Shown here piece by piece: positions 27,801 to 40,800 of a stretch of DNA of 64,000 nucleotides. Location of the stretch: NCBI RefSeq assembly GCF_039555335.1, contig NC_092640.1, positions 42,350,599-42,414,598 on the forward strand, read 5' to 3'. The stretch comes from Amphiura filiformis. Lineage: Eukaryota > Echinodermata > Ophiuroidea > Amphilepidida > Amphiuridae. The translations under genes and the position numbers were made by a program. Numbering within the stretch: the stretch's first letter is position 1; the number at the start of each line of letters is the position of its first letter. Under the pieces are notes generated by a model, which saw only the letters and a program-made list of their open reading frames with translations, made no database searches and was not told where the DNA came from.

Positions 27801-30800
27801 ATACTCCCCCTGTGGAAGACTTAAGCTAAATCTTCCACAGGGGTAGTGTGAATTTTAAATGGAATAGCCCATTTTGGGCCAACCCTTATTCAAATAACGA
27901 TAGTAGGTCTAGTAACAATAACACAAAATACTTATTATACTTATATTATACAAAATACTCTTGTTATTTCAGTATCTGCCCTGATGAAAAATTATCGTAA
28001 CATGTAGTATCTGCTCTTTTGTTATTTACAGTTGCTGCCCTGAGAGAAATCGCCATGAAGAGAAACAGTTCATCGGGTAGCCTGGCAAACAAACTTGGCC
28101 TGAGAAAAAACTCCCTTGGAGATAGTGACGAACAACTAAAAGAGCAAAATGTAAGATCATATACACACTATGGACCACAATAGCCTCATCCCAATGGCAT
28201 AATTCAATAACCTCAATTAAACAGTCGATATTGCAAAATTTGACATCATGTTGCAGAGTAAATAAATAATAAATAATAAATAAATTTTGGATTTATAAAG
28301 CGCCTTTTTCCAGATCTTAGAGGACTCAAAGCGCTGTAATTTCGCTGCAATGGTGAATCATCACAATCAGATCGCATCAACTAGGTTGCTGCCGAACGGC
28401 GCACACCTATCCGCATTTAGATTGTAACATCCACCAATTATCTGTGCAGCTCCCCAAATTCCATTGGGTGAAGGAAGCTTTTGATAACCAAACAACTAAT
28501 CACCGATTTGTACTCAAATTTTCAAAGGTCATTCAATGTATGTGCAAATGTATTGGGGTTATAGAACTGTGCCGTGATAGATGAGCATGTTGTGGATCCT
28601 AGTGATACGGGACCAACCAATCAAACTTAAAAGTAACTTATACTTGATACTTTAATAGGTAACTAATAAGCATGATTTACTGAAAACGCGTGGTGTTGCT
28701 GATAATACTCGAGCAGTATAATAGGCAATGTTGTAGTTGTAGTATGATGTGGGTAAATCGGGTAGCATAAAACTTCATATCATGTCTAAGACTAAAAACC
28801 TATCGCTAATCGCTAGCTAATGAACTTTAAATACAACATAGTACTTCAAATGATTACCATTTTTCCACTTGGAAACGTATAATAACTTTTCTCATATCTC
28901 TATCTCTCTCACACACAGACCAAATTCTTGCGCAAAATACCACAAGGTGCAGAAGCAGCCAACGTACTAGTTGGTGAAGTAGATTTTCTTGAGAAACCAA
29001 TCATTGCCTTCGTTAGATTGAGCCAAGGAGTCAACTTGGAAACATTAACAGAAGTACCGATCCCTACTCGGTTCCTCTTCATCATGCTTGGGCCACCAAG
29101 CAGTGACTCAGTTGTGTACAAAGAAATCGGACGTTGTATCGCTACACTTATGTCAGACGAGGTGGGTAAAACGCAATAACCTCCATCTTGATGAACCCCC
29201 CTAAAATATGCAATTTATTCGTATTCATTTTATTCATCACCTGATAAACATGTTTAGGGGAATAGATCGAGATTCAGGTTGCTGCTGATAAAACAGTAAC
29301 GCTTTGAACCAAAATTGGACTCGTTCAAATGGTTAGGTTCGTTAACCTCTACTTAATAATTATTAGAGGTCAAATTTACCTCAAATTGTGGAGTATGCGT
29401 TGTCTATCCAAGACATTCAAAGGTCATTGTTGAGTGTGGGTTTAAAGAACTATGTCCTGAAAGATGGTCACGAGGTTAATTTAAAGTATGTGAACACAAA
29501 TGTAAATTCTTGTGACTGAGAAAACGATGCGCCACCAGCGGTTGCTATTTTTGACCTCAAGGGTTGACATCGCCGTTCTAGCCACCATTGGATTTTTACC
29601 AGAGTGTGATAATAATAATGTTGACATTAACTTTACAAAGGATTCCGTGTCATCAATATATAGAAAATGGATCTACCATAATATTGTAGATTGCTGTTTT
29701 AGTGTACATTTGTGTGTAACATTATTATTATTGACATTTAAACATACAATGACATAATTATGCTCATATGTTGTATTCGTATTACGCGGGCTTTGGATGT
29801 TGATATTTTCCCTTGATGCACTGCGTATTTGGCCTCTCCCCAGGAAACCGCTGGAGGCGCATCGTATTGGGAATCGACCGAATTGCCTATTAATTTTGCT
29901 GAAATATTGTGGCCTTAAAAAGAGCCGTGTATATAAATATAAGGAGTTAATGTTTCACCGATAACACCTCTAAAAATAACATTCAGTACACACAATAACA
30001 GTAGATCAATCATTTCATAGATCATCTATGATCATTTGTACTATAAGTAACTTTTTGTACAATGCTAATTATTTTGCAGGTCTTTCATGATGTTGCGTAC
30101 AAAGCACGTGATCGTATCGATCTTCTAGCTGGTATCGATGAGTTCTTAGAACAGGTCACTGTATTACCGCCAGGTAAGTGGTTTAGTGACTTCAAGTGTA
30201 GACCTGAGCGCAAGAAGACCGTAAGTCCACTTGGCCCCTCAACATGTATACACTAAAGTTACGTATAGTTTCTTAGGGTTTTACGATGTTTAATACATGT
30301 TCCAGGGTGAAAACATCATTAAAGGTTGTGAAAGATTTGTTTTGGCCCATGAACATGTATAAAACATTACCAAACTATACGAAACTATATACGCAACTTT
30401 AGTGTATACATGTTGATGGGCCAAGTGGACTTACGGTCTTCTTGCGCTCAGGTCTTCAAGTGTACACTCATAGAAATTGTTCGTTGGCATTACTCAGTAA
30501 GTTGATGTAAGTCGTTGCGTCAACTTTCCGAGTAATGCCAACGCGTACAATTTTGAGTAACGCTGACTCGATATCATTATGTTGGTCGCACTCATTTGCA
30601 CTTACTTTATTGAGTTGTTACAACTCAGAAAATTAAACTAGCCTAGCATAATTTTCTAGAGGTGTGCTATAGTATACACAATTTTGCACTGATTACAAAA
30701 ATAAATATTTGAATACTGCTAATTGTGCAGAAAATGATCCAATTACGTGTATTAAGTAACTAAGTACCAAATTGGAATAACTCAAAACAATAAGTACCAG

Positions 30801-33800
30801 TAACTTAATATGAACGAGTTACATCAACTTACATGTTGAGTTACAATAACTCAACTAATTGGTTCTTTGAACCTTGTTTATTTTTCTAAGTTCCCTGAAC
30901 TTGAATTCAGAAGTTGGCATTACTTAAAAAGTTGACGCAACGACTTACATCAACTTTTTAAGTAATGCCAACAAAGTTGATTAGTTGACGGAATTTTTTG
31001 AGCTTTTTCAGCATTTTTAAGTTCGGATAACTAAAATGAATTTTGTTTTGGCAACTTTTACACTATTTTGGAGTTGTCCAAACTTACTCCTTTTCAGTGG
31101 CGGATTTAAGCTGTCAGCAAGTCAGCAGTTGCTGACAAGGCCCCCCTGTTATTTTGGCCAAAGGGCCCCCTGCTTTTTTTTTTTTTTTTTTTTTTGCTTT
31201 AATTGTTTTCGGCAATGTTCAAAGGTGCGGTGGGTAGAATAGTACTGAAAAGGTTATAAATATATGCCCGTGCACGCAAGAGGACATTCTATTTATGCCC
31301 GCATCCGCATTTATGATTCTTGAAAATTTTCATTAAATTTTGCCCGTTTTGGCCACAGCAAGAGATCAAAGGTCAGGGGCCCTTTGTTTTAACATTTGCG
31401 GCCCTCTGCCCCAGGGTCTAAAATATTTTTAAAAAGTAATTTAAAGCAAATATAACAGTTCATGGTTCTGAGTTGGTTCACCCAGCACTTGGGCAGTGTA
31501 CCTTTTGGGTACCTGAGCCTCATAATGTCAAATACTATGGGCTACAGGGCCCAGGGCCCCCAAAATGGGCCTTTCCCCCAAATTGCCCTGTGCATCTTCC
31601 TTTTTAGACCTAAAACACCATGTTTTGGGCCAAAATAGGGTAAAATCGCATAATAATTTTGCCGGCGCGAAGCGCGCACTGGCCCTATATGTATAGCAAA
31701 ATTTACCTTTATTTTGGGCTAAAACAGACTGATTTTTTCCGTGCTTCGCCCGCAAATGTCATAGTAAAATCGAAAACAAAATATGCTCGGCTCTCTCTAA
31801 ATTGTTATGCTTCTGCCGTAATCTTATACGTAAATCAAATTAAACTAAGCCACTTGAGTGCATATGCCTTCCTCACAGTGAGTTTGGGGCCCTCCAAATT
31901 TTGGCCGGGCCCAGGATCCTCAAAAAGGCAAATCCGACCCTAAGGTGCACATCCGGGGTGTGGGGATGGGGACAAATCCTCCCTTTTGCACTATGTTTTA
32001 ACAGTTTAGTTTCAAAATGGCAACATTTTTCTCGCGCTTCGCGCACATTTGTGCCATAAACTTATTTGGTCGCCAAAGGTCCTGGATTAAAGATTTTTTC
32101 CAACCCCCATCCCCCCTAATGTCAAAATTCACGCGTACCAGCATATTGGCTTCCTATTCCTTGAGGTCAGATTGTGATATTAAAACTGATTCTGGACCTT
32201 AATCTGGGATTTTGCTTCCTTCTTGACTATCAAGCAAAAACAGAAAAGGAAATATTCCTTGTTCTTTAGTACCGTTTTCACAAATCTGATAAACTCTCGA
32301 TTTGGATATAGAATAGTGTCAAAATGCACATTTTAGCGCGCTTCGCGCGCAATTTACCAAATGTAGGCCTACAACAACTTTTACTTCAAATAATAAGAAA
32401 TGGAATGAATGTTCGTGCACTACGTGCACGTATCTCATAACATTGGGCCGAACTAATGATCACTACCAAATTTTGTCCTTGCCCTCCTCCCGACAAAAAT
32501 TCAGGCACGCTCCTGATTTCAACTCTTTACTATTGGGCCCCCAGGATATTTTGCTGACAAGGCCCTTTTCCTTAAATCCGCCTCTGCTCCTTTTGAATTG
32601 CGCCAACAAGGCGAACAAGTCATTTGTATGAGTGTATGGTTCAGCTAAGGCTACTTCGTCATAAGAACGCTTTTTTAGTGAAAACTCTTAAAGTAAATGA
32701 AAGTAAGTGGACTAAAGATACCATACGAGTAAAATATATACCTACAACGTAGGCATGGGAGTCAAGACATTAGTTGGGGCTATCAGACGTTATTTTGGTT
32801 TCATTTACAAAGGATTTCGGGATATATCGAAATGATCAATTCCAAGCTACCATGGCTACGGGTACCGAATCATATGACGTTATATTACCATCTGTTGTCC
32901 CACTACTTCAAGAACTCCTCTTTTCACCAAACGCTCAGTGTTTCTAGAATGCTGCTAAAATAAGAATGTTTTTATGCTAATATATTGCACATTCTAGGGA
33001 AGCGTGGTTACCTTTTTGAAATAGACGAGTGGGAGGGTTTTCAATGAAATATTTTTGTGTCAAAACTGAAACATCCATGCATAAAAGAATATATGAATAA
33101 TTAACTGCCCATCATATATAACGATTCGTGATACCCAATTGTGGCACATTTGATGTCGTTTAAGAGGCAGATAATTGTATTTCAATTATATATACGCAAA
33201 AATATTTTTTAATTGAGCGAGAATGAACATGTAAAAATTACATTAGAACCCGCCCAACTTTATAAGTCCTTAAAAATAAATAATCTTTGAATTATTACTA
33301 TTGTTGCCACATGGATTGTTTCCATTCATCTTGCAGGAAGCTGGGATCCAAGCATCAGAATTGAGCCTCCGAAGTCAGCAACCAGTACAGCAGAAGCCAG
33401 ACGAAAATCTCAACATTTTGTCCATCCGATGGCTGTGAAACACGAAGAAGAAGAGCACGGCGTTGATTTGCAGCGTACTGGAAGGTAAAACATAATTTAA
33501 CTCTCTTCACGCAGGTGTCAACTGCAGACGACAAGTTTCAATTTTTTTTTAAAGTCAGAAATTTCAGAAATGTGAATTTTCATGACCATATTTGGAATCA
33601 GCATGAAAAATGCATTAAAATGAGTACAAACAAGCCTAGTATTGGTTCAGTGGTTCTTGAGATAGTTTTGATATTTTGAGAAAATATCTCAAAACTTGGG
33701 ACTTCTTATGTTTAAGCCTATGCTAGCGTGCAGAGCATTAAGATTTGCACCATATGATTTAAGATTTCTTAGATCTTTAAAAGATATTCTCTGCTGAAGT

Positions 33801-36800
33801 CGCTAACGACTTTGTATCTCGGGCACTTTAAAAAATATCGTTACAATACCCTACTAATGGCACTCAATATTATTAATTATAAACGTTATTGGTAGCACAT
33901 TCTGTTTGACAAGTGGTCCAATTTTCAAAGTCACACATTATTGGATTCGGTAACAATGGCTCAATAGGCAGTTAAGTAAGAAAAAAAGTTGCACTTTGGT
34001 CCATTCAACTCTCACAAAATGCAGTATGATGATGTTGATGGACCAAAGTGCAACTGTCAAAACTGCATCATTTCTTATACGGGTTATTGTGACCGAACCT
34101 AACGATGTGCGATATTGTAAATTGGACCAAGTGCGTGAAAGAAAATAAGCTACCAATAATTTATATAGTGTTTTAATTTTGTGAAACACTTTTTTCGATT
34201 TATTAAAAAAGTATCGTGAACCCTTTATAATAAATATTGGATGGGGTTACTCTTTTAGGCAACACATCGAATTTGGGCCTATAGCTCTATCGGTGCCCGG
34301 TTAGGTACCGATGACTTTCTGTCATACCCTGGTGACGTATATATACATTGTATCAAGCTATTAATTAACATTTGCATGGTGTTATGCATAGTCACAATGC
34401 TGCTTAATATTCCATGGCTGAATTGGTCTCAAGGTCATTTCACCAGATGTGGTGTCTCTAACTACGACTATCGGAGGTATAACAGTCTCTTTATTGCTCT
34501 TTATTTCCAGACTATTTGGAGGTCTCATTGAAGACGTCAAGAGAAAAATACCGCATTATCTCAGTGATTATACCGATGGTCTCAGCATACAGTGTGTTTC
34601 CTCCTTCATTTTCATGTATATCGCATGTGTTACACCTATTATTACATTCGGTGGTCTGCTTGGATCAGCTACGGACGACTACATTGTGAGTATGAGACTA
34701 TTGCTCAGTAAACAAATTTAAAAAAAACCGAAATAAATTTTCATGTATATCGCATGTGTTACACCTATTATTACATTCGGTGGTCTGCTTGGATCAGCTA
34801 CGGACGACTACATTGTGAGTATGAGACTATTGCTCAGTAAGCAAATTAAAAACGAAATAAATCATCTGAATGTCAGCAACTATCTTAAACTGTTGCGATT
34901 TGGTAGTTCACAGCATCTTGCGAATGGTAGTGAGCTTTGCATTGATCATTTCATAGCGAGTGTGTAGAAGAATTCAAATATCACAGATATACTTTTGTAG
35001 GTCCTGTGGTTCTTGAGTTATGTTGTAAAGAGGGATGAAACAACAACAATTTTGTAAAACGTACATAACTCGTTAACAACAATAAATAGAGCAAGTTTTC
35101 AAAGTATATGATTTGCAGAATGAATTTGTGCAAAACATCAAGGTGTTATGTTTCAATAATATATTGATTTAGATAATGAAAATTGTTTTTTTGGCTGCGG
35201 CTGCTTCGACCAACAATAACTGATCTACTTATTATACGAAACGTATATAATTAGGGATAACCATCAAAATTTCATGTTGACCCTATTGCTACAAAAGATT
35301 GTTTTCTGAGTAGAACTAATCAACAGAAGTATTTTGGTGGTTAAATGGTCAAAATCGGTCAAAAACTTTTCGAATTATGAATTATCAAAGTTTCCCATTC
35401 TGACCGGTAAGTGGAACGAAATAAAATGACAAGGTCCAAAAATAGCAGTTGGGAGCAAAATTGGCATAAGCATATATTTACCTTTATATATTTCTTTATT
35501 TTAACATATTTGCAAACATGAAACAAGCATATTGTGAAAGTATCAAAGGGTTTCTTATGAAATGGCACTTAACTAGTCACTGGCATAACTTATTTTTTCA
35601 AACCAAGGCATTGAAATCATGCATTTAGAGGACATTTGCCAAAAATCATCCAAGATAGCCGATATGGCACAAAATCAAAATTGCACTAAGTAGGTGAACT
35701 TTTTTTTCACAACCAAGAATTTCAATGTTATTGGGTTTAATATGACCAATTAGTAGGTGTATGTAAACAAAATCTTAAGTTTTGAAGGTCATTGACTCAT
35801 TCACAACAATAGAGATTATCCTCATCATGCTCATGTGTATTCCTGTAGTATTCCTCATTCAAACCAAAGTAGCACTCAATACATTATGAGTATCTTTGTT
35901 CAAACCAATTCAATGCTTGACCTCGGAGTTACCTGCATGACTATCGCGGGCTATTTTGAAACAGTTATGGTTGCACATTCAGGTACTTCTTTTGAAAGTC
36001 CTAAACAAGGTATAGCCAGCAGCAAGTTGTAGATATTATAGGCCTAAATATAAGAAAACGTTTAGGGTTAAGATCAGGTGAACAATACATCGAATGAGCA
36101 CGAAACTTCACATTTATGTTCAGAAAGGTGTCTTCTTAACATGATTTGAAAGGAATATAAAAATTCCAAAGGGAAGCTGGTGATTTAATTTGTAACTCGA
36201 GATCTACTTGTTCAATTTTTTTAACCTTTTTACAGAGGGTATGATAGAGGTATTACTGGCAACTCTGCCAAATTATAGCTCAGTAGGCCACGTTTTTCAC
36301 CTGATCTTACTGATTTGAATATTTTGTGCCATTCTTGAGCAGTGCTAAACTCAGCCACTGGCAATTAAGCGCACTGTGGCGATGGACCAATTTTGACTCG
36401 CACTTACAGAAAAACAAAATAAGTTATGTTGCTGTAATTTGCAAGATAGTTACAAAATATAATTGGCAGTAACTTTCCCAAATTTTACAGAAAATATTGA
36501 AAAATAAAAGAATGAGATCAATTTAGAAATGTATGTGCAAGCAGTGCACAGTTGAGCTCCCTGCATGTCTATGGGAGTGTTCTAATCAAGTTGATGGTTC
36601 ATTGGTCATCCCTAATATAATGTATACAGGTTGTATCAAAATAAAGTATGAGGTATTTGGTAAAAATAATTTAATTGATAGCACAATCAACATCTTGTCC
36701 TCCCACAACTATAAAATCACTAGCGTGTGACCATTAACAAGGACGCAATGGCTATTTTTTTGTGAGCCGTATGAAAATGCAGTTGCGTGAAGTCAATTAA

Positions 36801-37521
36801 AATAACATGTAAATCACAGTTTCACCACTTTCTGCATACAGAGGCTATGCTCTGGATAGTCATGTGGAAGACTAAGGCTGTCCATTGCTGTAAAGAGAGT
36901 GGTTAAACATGTGAATTTGTTCTGATTTGTTGCTTTGATTTTAATTGACTTCGCGCAACTGCAATTTTTACTCGGCTCGCTAAAATAGCTATTGATTCCT
37001 TTTAAAATAGCTATTGATTCCTTTTTTGATTCCGTTATTAAAATAACGGTCACGCGCCAGTGATTTTACAGTTATGGGAGGACAAGATGTTGATTCAGCT
37101 TTCAATTATAGCATTTTGACCAAATACTCATACTTTTTAATCTAGTGGCATTTTTAAAACTGTATACTCAATTTTGATACACCCTGTATTCCGAATGACA
37201 TTAGACGTAGTTTGTAGAAATTATCACATTTTCTGTCTAGCCTAAACTGTAAATATAAAACTCTTTCTTTTTTTTCTTCTTTTTTTACAATCAGGCTGCA
37301 TTTGAGAGTTTAATCGGAGCCGCTATTTGTGGGTGCTTGTATCATATGTTCTCTGGACAACCACTTACCATCATTGGAAGTACGGGACCGATTCTCATAT
37401 TCGAGACGATTATGTTCCAATTGTGCACGTAAGTAAAGTACAAGTGCTTTAAAAATATGTACGATAATAACTTAATTTAGTAAAACAATGCCGGTAGCAT
37501 ACCCTCTATATAAATATAAAA

Positions 37522-37561
<40 letters not shown>

Positions 37562-37592
37562 GCCGGTAGCATACCTCTATATAAATATGAAA

Positions 37593-37631
<39 letters not shown>

Positions 37632-37819
37632 ATATTTAATTATTTAATTATTAATTAATTAATTAATTAATTAATTAATTAATTAATTAATTAATTAATT
37701 AATTAATTAATTAATTAATTAATTATTAATTAATTAATTACCTAATTTCTTTCTTTATTTATTTATTTATTTATTTATTATTAAATAATTAATTAATTAA
37801 TTAATTAATTAATTAATTA

Positions 37820-37862
<43 letters not shown>

Positions 37863-40800
37863 TATTAGATAGTAAGATAACAATCAATGCAGAGAGACTG
37901 TCCACATTTAGCTATTCCAGTTGAAATCCATCACCCCATATGGAAAACATGATCTTAATCTCACAAAAAGGGTTGTATTTTTTAAATGGATGTACCTATT
38001 ATTCAGGTAACCTCATTTGAAATTCACACTCCCTGTGTGGGAGATTTTTGGTCATGTCTTACATAGGGTATATGGATTTCAACTAGAATAGTCCATTGAC
38101 AACCAACTGCATCAGGTGAAGATCACTTCTTACGAACTACATATGACTGCACGATGTCATCTTACTAAATAAACCTCTTTCCCTCATCTGGGTCATACAG
38201 GGTGTCCCTGAAAGAACTGTTCGTCTGGAACTGAATTCGTTGGGTATTTTAACGCATAGGCCAACATTACTAAATAACCAATGTGGTTGAGGAATATATC
38301 AGCTATCACATACTTATTGAATTTTGACAATTGACCACTCCCTTTTTGAAATAAAAGAATTTGACTCAACTAGCTCATTTTCAATCCGTTTCACGGAGTC
38401 AAATATCTATCAATGACAATGGGCGCCTCATGCGCTAAATGCTGCGCTGTGATTAGCACTCCGAATACAGATCATCAATTGATAATTGAATCCGTGGAAA
38501 AGTTTGAAAATGAGGGAGTTTCGTACAATTCTTACATTTCAAGAACGGTGTGGTCTATTGTCAAAATTCAAAAAGTATGTGATAGCTGATTTCATCCTCA
38601 ACCACACCAGTTATTTAGTTATGTTTAGTTGTGGTGATAAAATACACAAACAATTAAGTTTCTTTAAGCTGTATGACAGCCTTCAATGTCTATATGTGCC
38701 CATATGATATTTGGCTTGTTTGTAGCCATTGTGCATGTGCAGTCTAAATATACTGCGCCAATAAAGTATCCTTACAATTGGAAAAATAATCACAATTTTA
38801 AAACTGAACAATATTGGGGTAAATTTGTTTTTTTAATAGATGCACTATCTAATTCTGCATATTATGACACCACATTGAATCCAATGTGACCTCAAGAAGT
38901 AAAGTTACAAGCATTTGAATATACGAAGGTCCAGTTTTAAAAGTGACAAACTGGCCTATACAAGGCGCAAAAAGATTCCAACAAGCGAAACAAAGAGACA
39001 ACACAGTTTCTTCAATGAAGCGTTATTTAAAGCAGTTTTTATTTCAGTTTTACTTCTCTGTACTTTTCAAAGCTTTCATTTTATTTGTCAGTTCATTTTG
39101 TTCCTTTTGTTTTAAATTAAAGCCAAACGCATAAATTAGCCATTTACCACTCTCAAACCAAATATCTAGTCTGTGGAGTTTTGAATAGGCTTGAAGTCAC
39201 ATTGGATTCAATGTGGTGTCATAATGTGCAGGATTAGCTAGTGCATCTATTAAAAAAAAACAAATTTACCCCAATATTGTTCAGTTCGGAAATTGTGATT
39301 ATTTTTCCAAGTGTAAGGATACTTTATTGGCGCAGTATAGTTTAAAATTGCGTCATTGAAAATAATGCAATTACATATCGACCAAATGAACACTTATTAC
39401 TTTAACTTATTAACATTAATACGGTTCCATTTCAGGACGGTAGGGATCGACTACCTCTCGTTTCGTGTATGGATTGGTTTCTGGACCTTTGTCTTCATGC
39501 TGATTCTCGTAGCAACGGATGCCAGTGCATATGTGCGATACGTCACAAGGTTTACTGAGGAAGCTTTCGCCGCTCTCATTGCCTTCATCTTTATCGCTGA
39601 AGCCTTTCATAACTGCTACGAAATCAGCCATGAGTACCCGATCGCTGGAATGTATGTTGTATTTTTTAGCATTATACTATTTCGTAGTCTCCGAGGCTTA
39701 ATTTCGTAAGCGCTACGAACGAACCCCGGGAACGAACGTTTTCTATATAAAGTTTGAGATTCACATCATTTAAAATGTCAAAACATAAAGAGTTGAAACT
39801 CATTTACCATGTTTACTGAATAGTGAATAATGAATGAACTCATTTACAAAATTAAAATTTTTCTAGCTGCTCAATCTTAGTTAGAATACATATTGGGAGT
39901 TGCTAAATTTCCCGATAGTCAGCTGCACTTTAATCATTCGGGTAATCGGGTAGCTTTCCATTTCCATAAGTTAATAACTTAACATCTAGGAAATTATGTT
40001 CTGATGGTTGTTTCGATGTATTTCTTTAGAACTGAACATGAACAGATATTCTTACCTATGGGAAAAAAATATTCCTACCAAGACCGGTGGGCGCGAAAGT
40101 CCCAGGCTAGCTAGCTGCCACGACCAGACGACGAGCCGGTCTGGCTTCCATGTTACGACATTTTGATTGCTAATGTATTTTTTGTTTCGATTAAACCTCA
40201 ACCGTTACATTTTAAAGTGCAAACCAACACTGGAAGCATTACTCTAAACAACCAATACTTAACGTTGTTATTACAGAGGGATAGACCCGCATCATCCTGA
40301 ACTTCCCCACTCCGACTGCGTCTGTGAACCATCAGATAGCACGCCCGAAGGATCACTCATCAACGGCAGTGAAATCGCTATGGAAGACTGCGAGAAATTT
40401 AATGGAACACTGGTGGGCAAATACTGCGAACATCATCTACCAGTACCAGACGTGTTCTTCTTCTCCGTCATCCTGTTCTTCGCTACCTTTATCGCTGCCT
40501 ATTCTTTGAAGATGTTCAAGTATACCAACTATTTCCCAACCAAGGTAAGTTATACTATATGTGATTCCGACCTATAGACAATTCAGTTCCCCAAGTGTTG
40601 TGGAATATGCCAACATTTAGAGGAATAGGGGGATTATCAACAGTAGCTATTAAGTCGAAGGCTTAGTAAAACAATATGTACACGAACATTGCACAGCGAA
40701 ATTCACCCATTACCAATCGTTCCTGATTGTGCATGATTATAGTTAATGTCAGCACAAGACTGATGATAGAAATCAGATGGCAACCAACCAGGAGGTTGAA

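Larger units (their letters stand above)
24623..28031 (+). other. Intron 5
   Basis: Holds a TTTAG/CTAAA-rich block (25240-25660), a tRNA-like T-arm (26600-26690) and family C at 27592. The rest is unassigned. Confidence 0.5.

Noticed and set aside
34743..34967. Second copy of TM1-coding sequence as an alternative exon
   Set aside because: It has no acceptor, and it is a near-identical partial duplication including intron sequence.
39416..39631. Open frame on - strand opposite exon 12
   Set aside because: Shadow of the conserved SLC4 coding frame.
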